Shown: positions 4,274-5,219 of the stretch, one piece after another
How the letters are laid out: each line of letters starts with the position of its first letter
Position numbering within the stretch: the first letter of the stretch is position 1
The notes under the pieces: model-generated
Told to the model about the DNA's origin: nothing
What the model saw: the letters and a program-made list of their open reading frames with translations, nothing else
Databases searched by the model: none
Assembly (NCBI GenBank): GCA_900772775.1
Contig: CAAGRW010000039.1
Coordinates: forward strand, 1-5,219
Direction: 5' to 3'
Source: Candidatus Rifleibacteriota bacterium
GTDB lineage: Bacteria; Vulcanimicrobiota; Xenobia; Xenobiales; Xenobiaceae
DNA length: 5,219 nt
Made by a program: the position numbers and the translations under genes

Positions 4274-5206
4274 TTAAAGACTGTCCATCTCTCTAATATC
4301 TTTAGTTAGAGTAAAATTAGCCTCTTCTGAGCCCACATCTAAAGTGTGAACATCTGTTTCGTAGTGTTGGCGAATCCAAGTTAGTAAATTCTGAACGACA
4401 AATTCTGGAGCTGAAGCGCCGGCAGTTATACCTAAACTTTTGACTCCTGTAAGTTCATCAATAGTTAGATTGCTTACATCATCTATAAGTAAAGACTTTA
4501 CACCATGGCTTCGAGCAACTTCAGCTAATCGATTGGAATTGGAAGAATTAGCTGAACCAACTACCAAAATTAAATCACAAACTTTAGCTAGCTCTTTAAC
4601 CGCTTTTTGTCTATTAGTAGTAGCAAAGCAAATATCTTTAGCTCTAGGTTGTACAACTGAAGGAAAGCGCTTTTTAATAGCTTCGATCATAGCCTGAGTT
4701 TCGTCGACAGCTAAAGTAGTTTGAGTTAAGACGGCAATTGGCTTATCTTTAGGCAATTGGACGTTATCTAAATCTTCCACTGTTTCTATTAAAGTAATAG
4801 AATCTGGGGCTTCGCCCATAGTACCTTCAACTTCGACGTGTTTACGGTGACCGAGCAAAATAATATGATAGCCATCTTTGGCATAGCGTTTAGCTTCCGA
4901 ATGTACTTTGGTAACTAAAGGACAAGTCGCGTCGATAATGCGCAAATTACGCTTTATAGCTTTTTCTCTAATATCGGGAGATACTCCATGAGCTGAAAAA
5001 ATAGTCACAGAACCTTCTGGGATAGATTCTATATCATCGACAAAAATAGTGCCTTTGTCTTTCAATTCTTTGACAACATGATAATTGTGAACAATTTCAT
5101 GACGTACGTAAACCGGAGCTTTGAATTTTTCCAAAGCAAAATTTACTATTGAAATAGCGCGATCGACTCCGGCACAAAAACCGCGTGGTTGAGCTAGATT
5201 GGACAC
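4274..5206 (-). CDS. ispH: 4-hydroxy-3-methylbut-2-enyl diphosphate reductase (IspH/LytB); 5' end may lie beyond the window
   Basis: IspH is the iron-sulfur enzyme of the last MEP-pathway step, reducing HMBPP to IPP and DMAPP in the cytoplasm. In the 310-residue reading the three cluster cysteines are present: Cys11 (PRGFCAGVD), Cys95 (IDATCPLVTK) and Cys193 (DICFATTNRQ). So are the substrate-binding residues by comparison with E. coli IspH: His40, His73, His123, Glu125 in VEVEGTMG, and Ser221-Ser222-Asn223 plus Ser265 (TAGASAPE). Length and C-terminus are normal. The start is uncertain. GTG 5206 has only a weak GAG upstream, and the frame stays open to the window edge ('LASN' before it), so the true start may be a few codons outside. 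ATG 5209 is out of frame. The gene converges on obg with a shared terminator. MEP dependence means isoprenoids are not made solely by the mevalonate route. Confidence 0.96.
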   Translation of the reverse strand: MSNLAQPRGFCAGVDRAISIVNFALEKFKAPVYVRHEIVHNYHVVKELKDKGTIFVDDIESIPEGSVTIFSAHGVSPDIREKAIKRNLRIIDATCPLVTKVHSEAKRYAKDGYHIILLGHRKHVEVEGTMGEAPDSITLIETVEDLDNVQLPKDKPIAVLTQTTLAVDETQAMIEAIKKRFPSVVQPRAKDICFATTNRQKAVKELAKVCDLILVVGSANSSNSNRLAEVARSHGVKSLLIDDVSNLTIDELTGVKSLGITAGASAPEFVVQNLLTWIRQHYETDVHTLDVGSEEANFTLTKDIREMDSL

Positions 5207-5219
5207 ATTGCTCGCTAAA

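Noticed and set aside
4440..4697. + strand ORF of 85 codons opposite ispH
   Set aside because: It lies entirely within the coding sequence of the well-conserved ispH on the other strand; it is an antisense shadow.
1..5219. CRISPR array
   Set aside because: The repeated motif occurs only three times at irregular distances of hundreds of bases. There is no regular repeat-spacer spacing.

Overview
The window carries two well-identified housekeeping genes in its right half, a putative lipoprotein gene on the left, and roughly 1.3 kb of non-coding or decayed DNA around that gene. The housekeeping genes are obg/cgtA (GTPase with a C-terminal OCT domain, + strand) and ispH/lytB (last enzyme of the MEP isoprenoid pathway, - strand). 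They converge on a shared bidirectional terminator. The organism is a bacterium with AT-rich genes. IspH has the 'PRGFCAGVDRA' N-terminus typical of proteobacteria and many other phyla, not the 'GFCFGVKRA' form of most Firmicutes. Obg carries an OCT domain. I cannot name the phylum from this.

Layout. Positions 1-53 may hold the last bases of an unseen upstream gene, followed by a Rho-independent terminator (54-90). Positions 91-862 contain no convincing ORF. Inside that gap, about 180-644 is unusually GC-rich (60% at 541-660, against 23% at 721-780) and packed with inverted repeats that nest or follow each other without crossing. This is the most interesting part of the window: a candidate large structured RNA, or else a hairpin-rich non-autonomous element. 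G.U pairs in its stems favour transcription of the + strand.

Positions 863-2008 encode a secreted or lipid-anchored protein of unknown function with two calcium-loop-like motifs. Directly behind it on the - strand (2016-2260) lies a decayed N-terminal fragment of an IS200/IS605-type TnpB (OrfB) protein. A 51-codon ORF with a strong ribosome binding site follows (2309-2464). After it come 326 bases without a convincing gene, then obg.

A short dispersed motif, AGCGCAAA(n2-3)GCTA, occurs three times: at both flanks of the structured region and inside the small ORF. With the tnpB remnant it suggests that the DNA left of obg has been shaped by mobile elements, while obg and ispH look intact and ordinary. 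I see no operon linking the left genes to the right ones: the genes are separated by long gaps, and ispH runs the opposite way.
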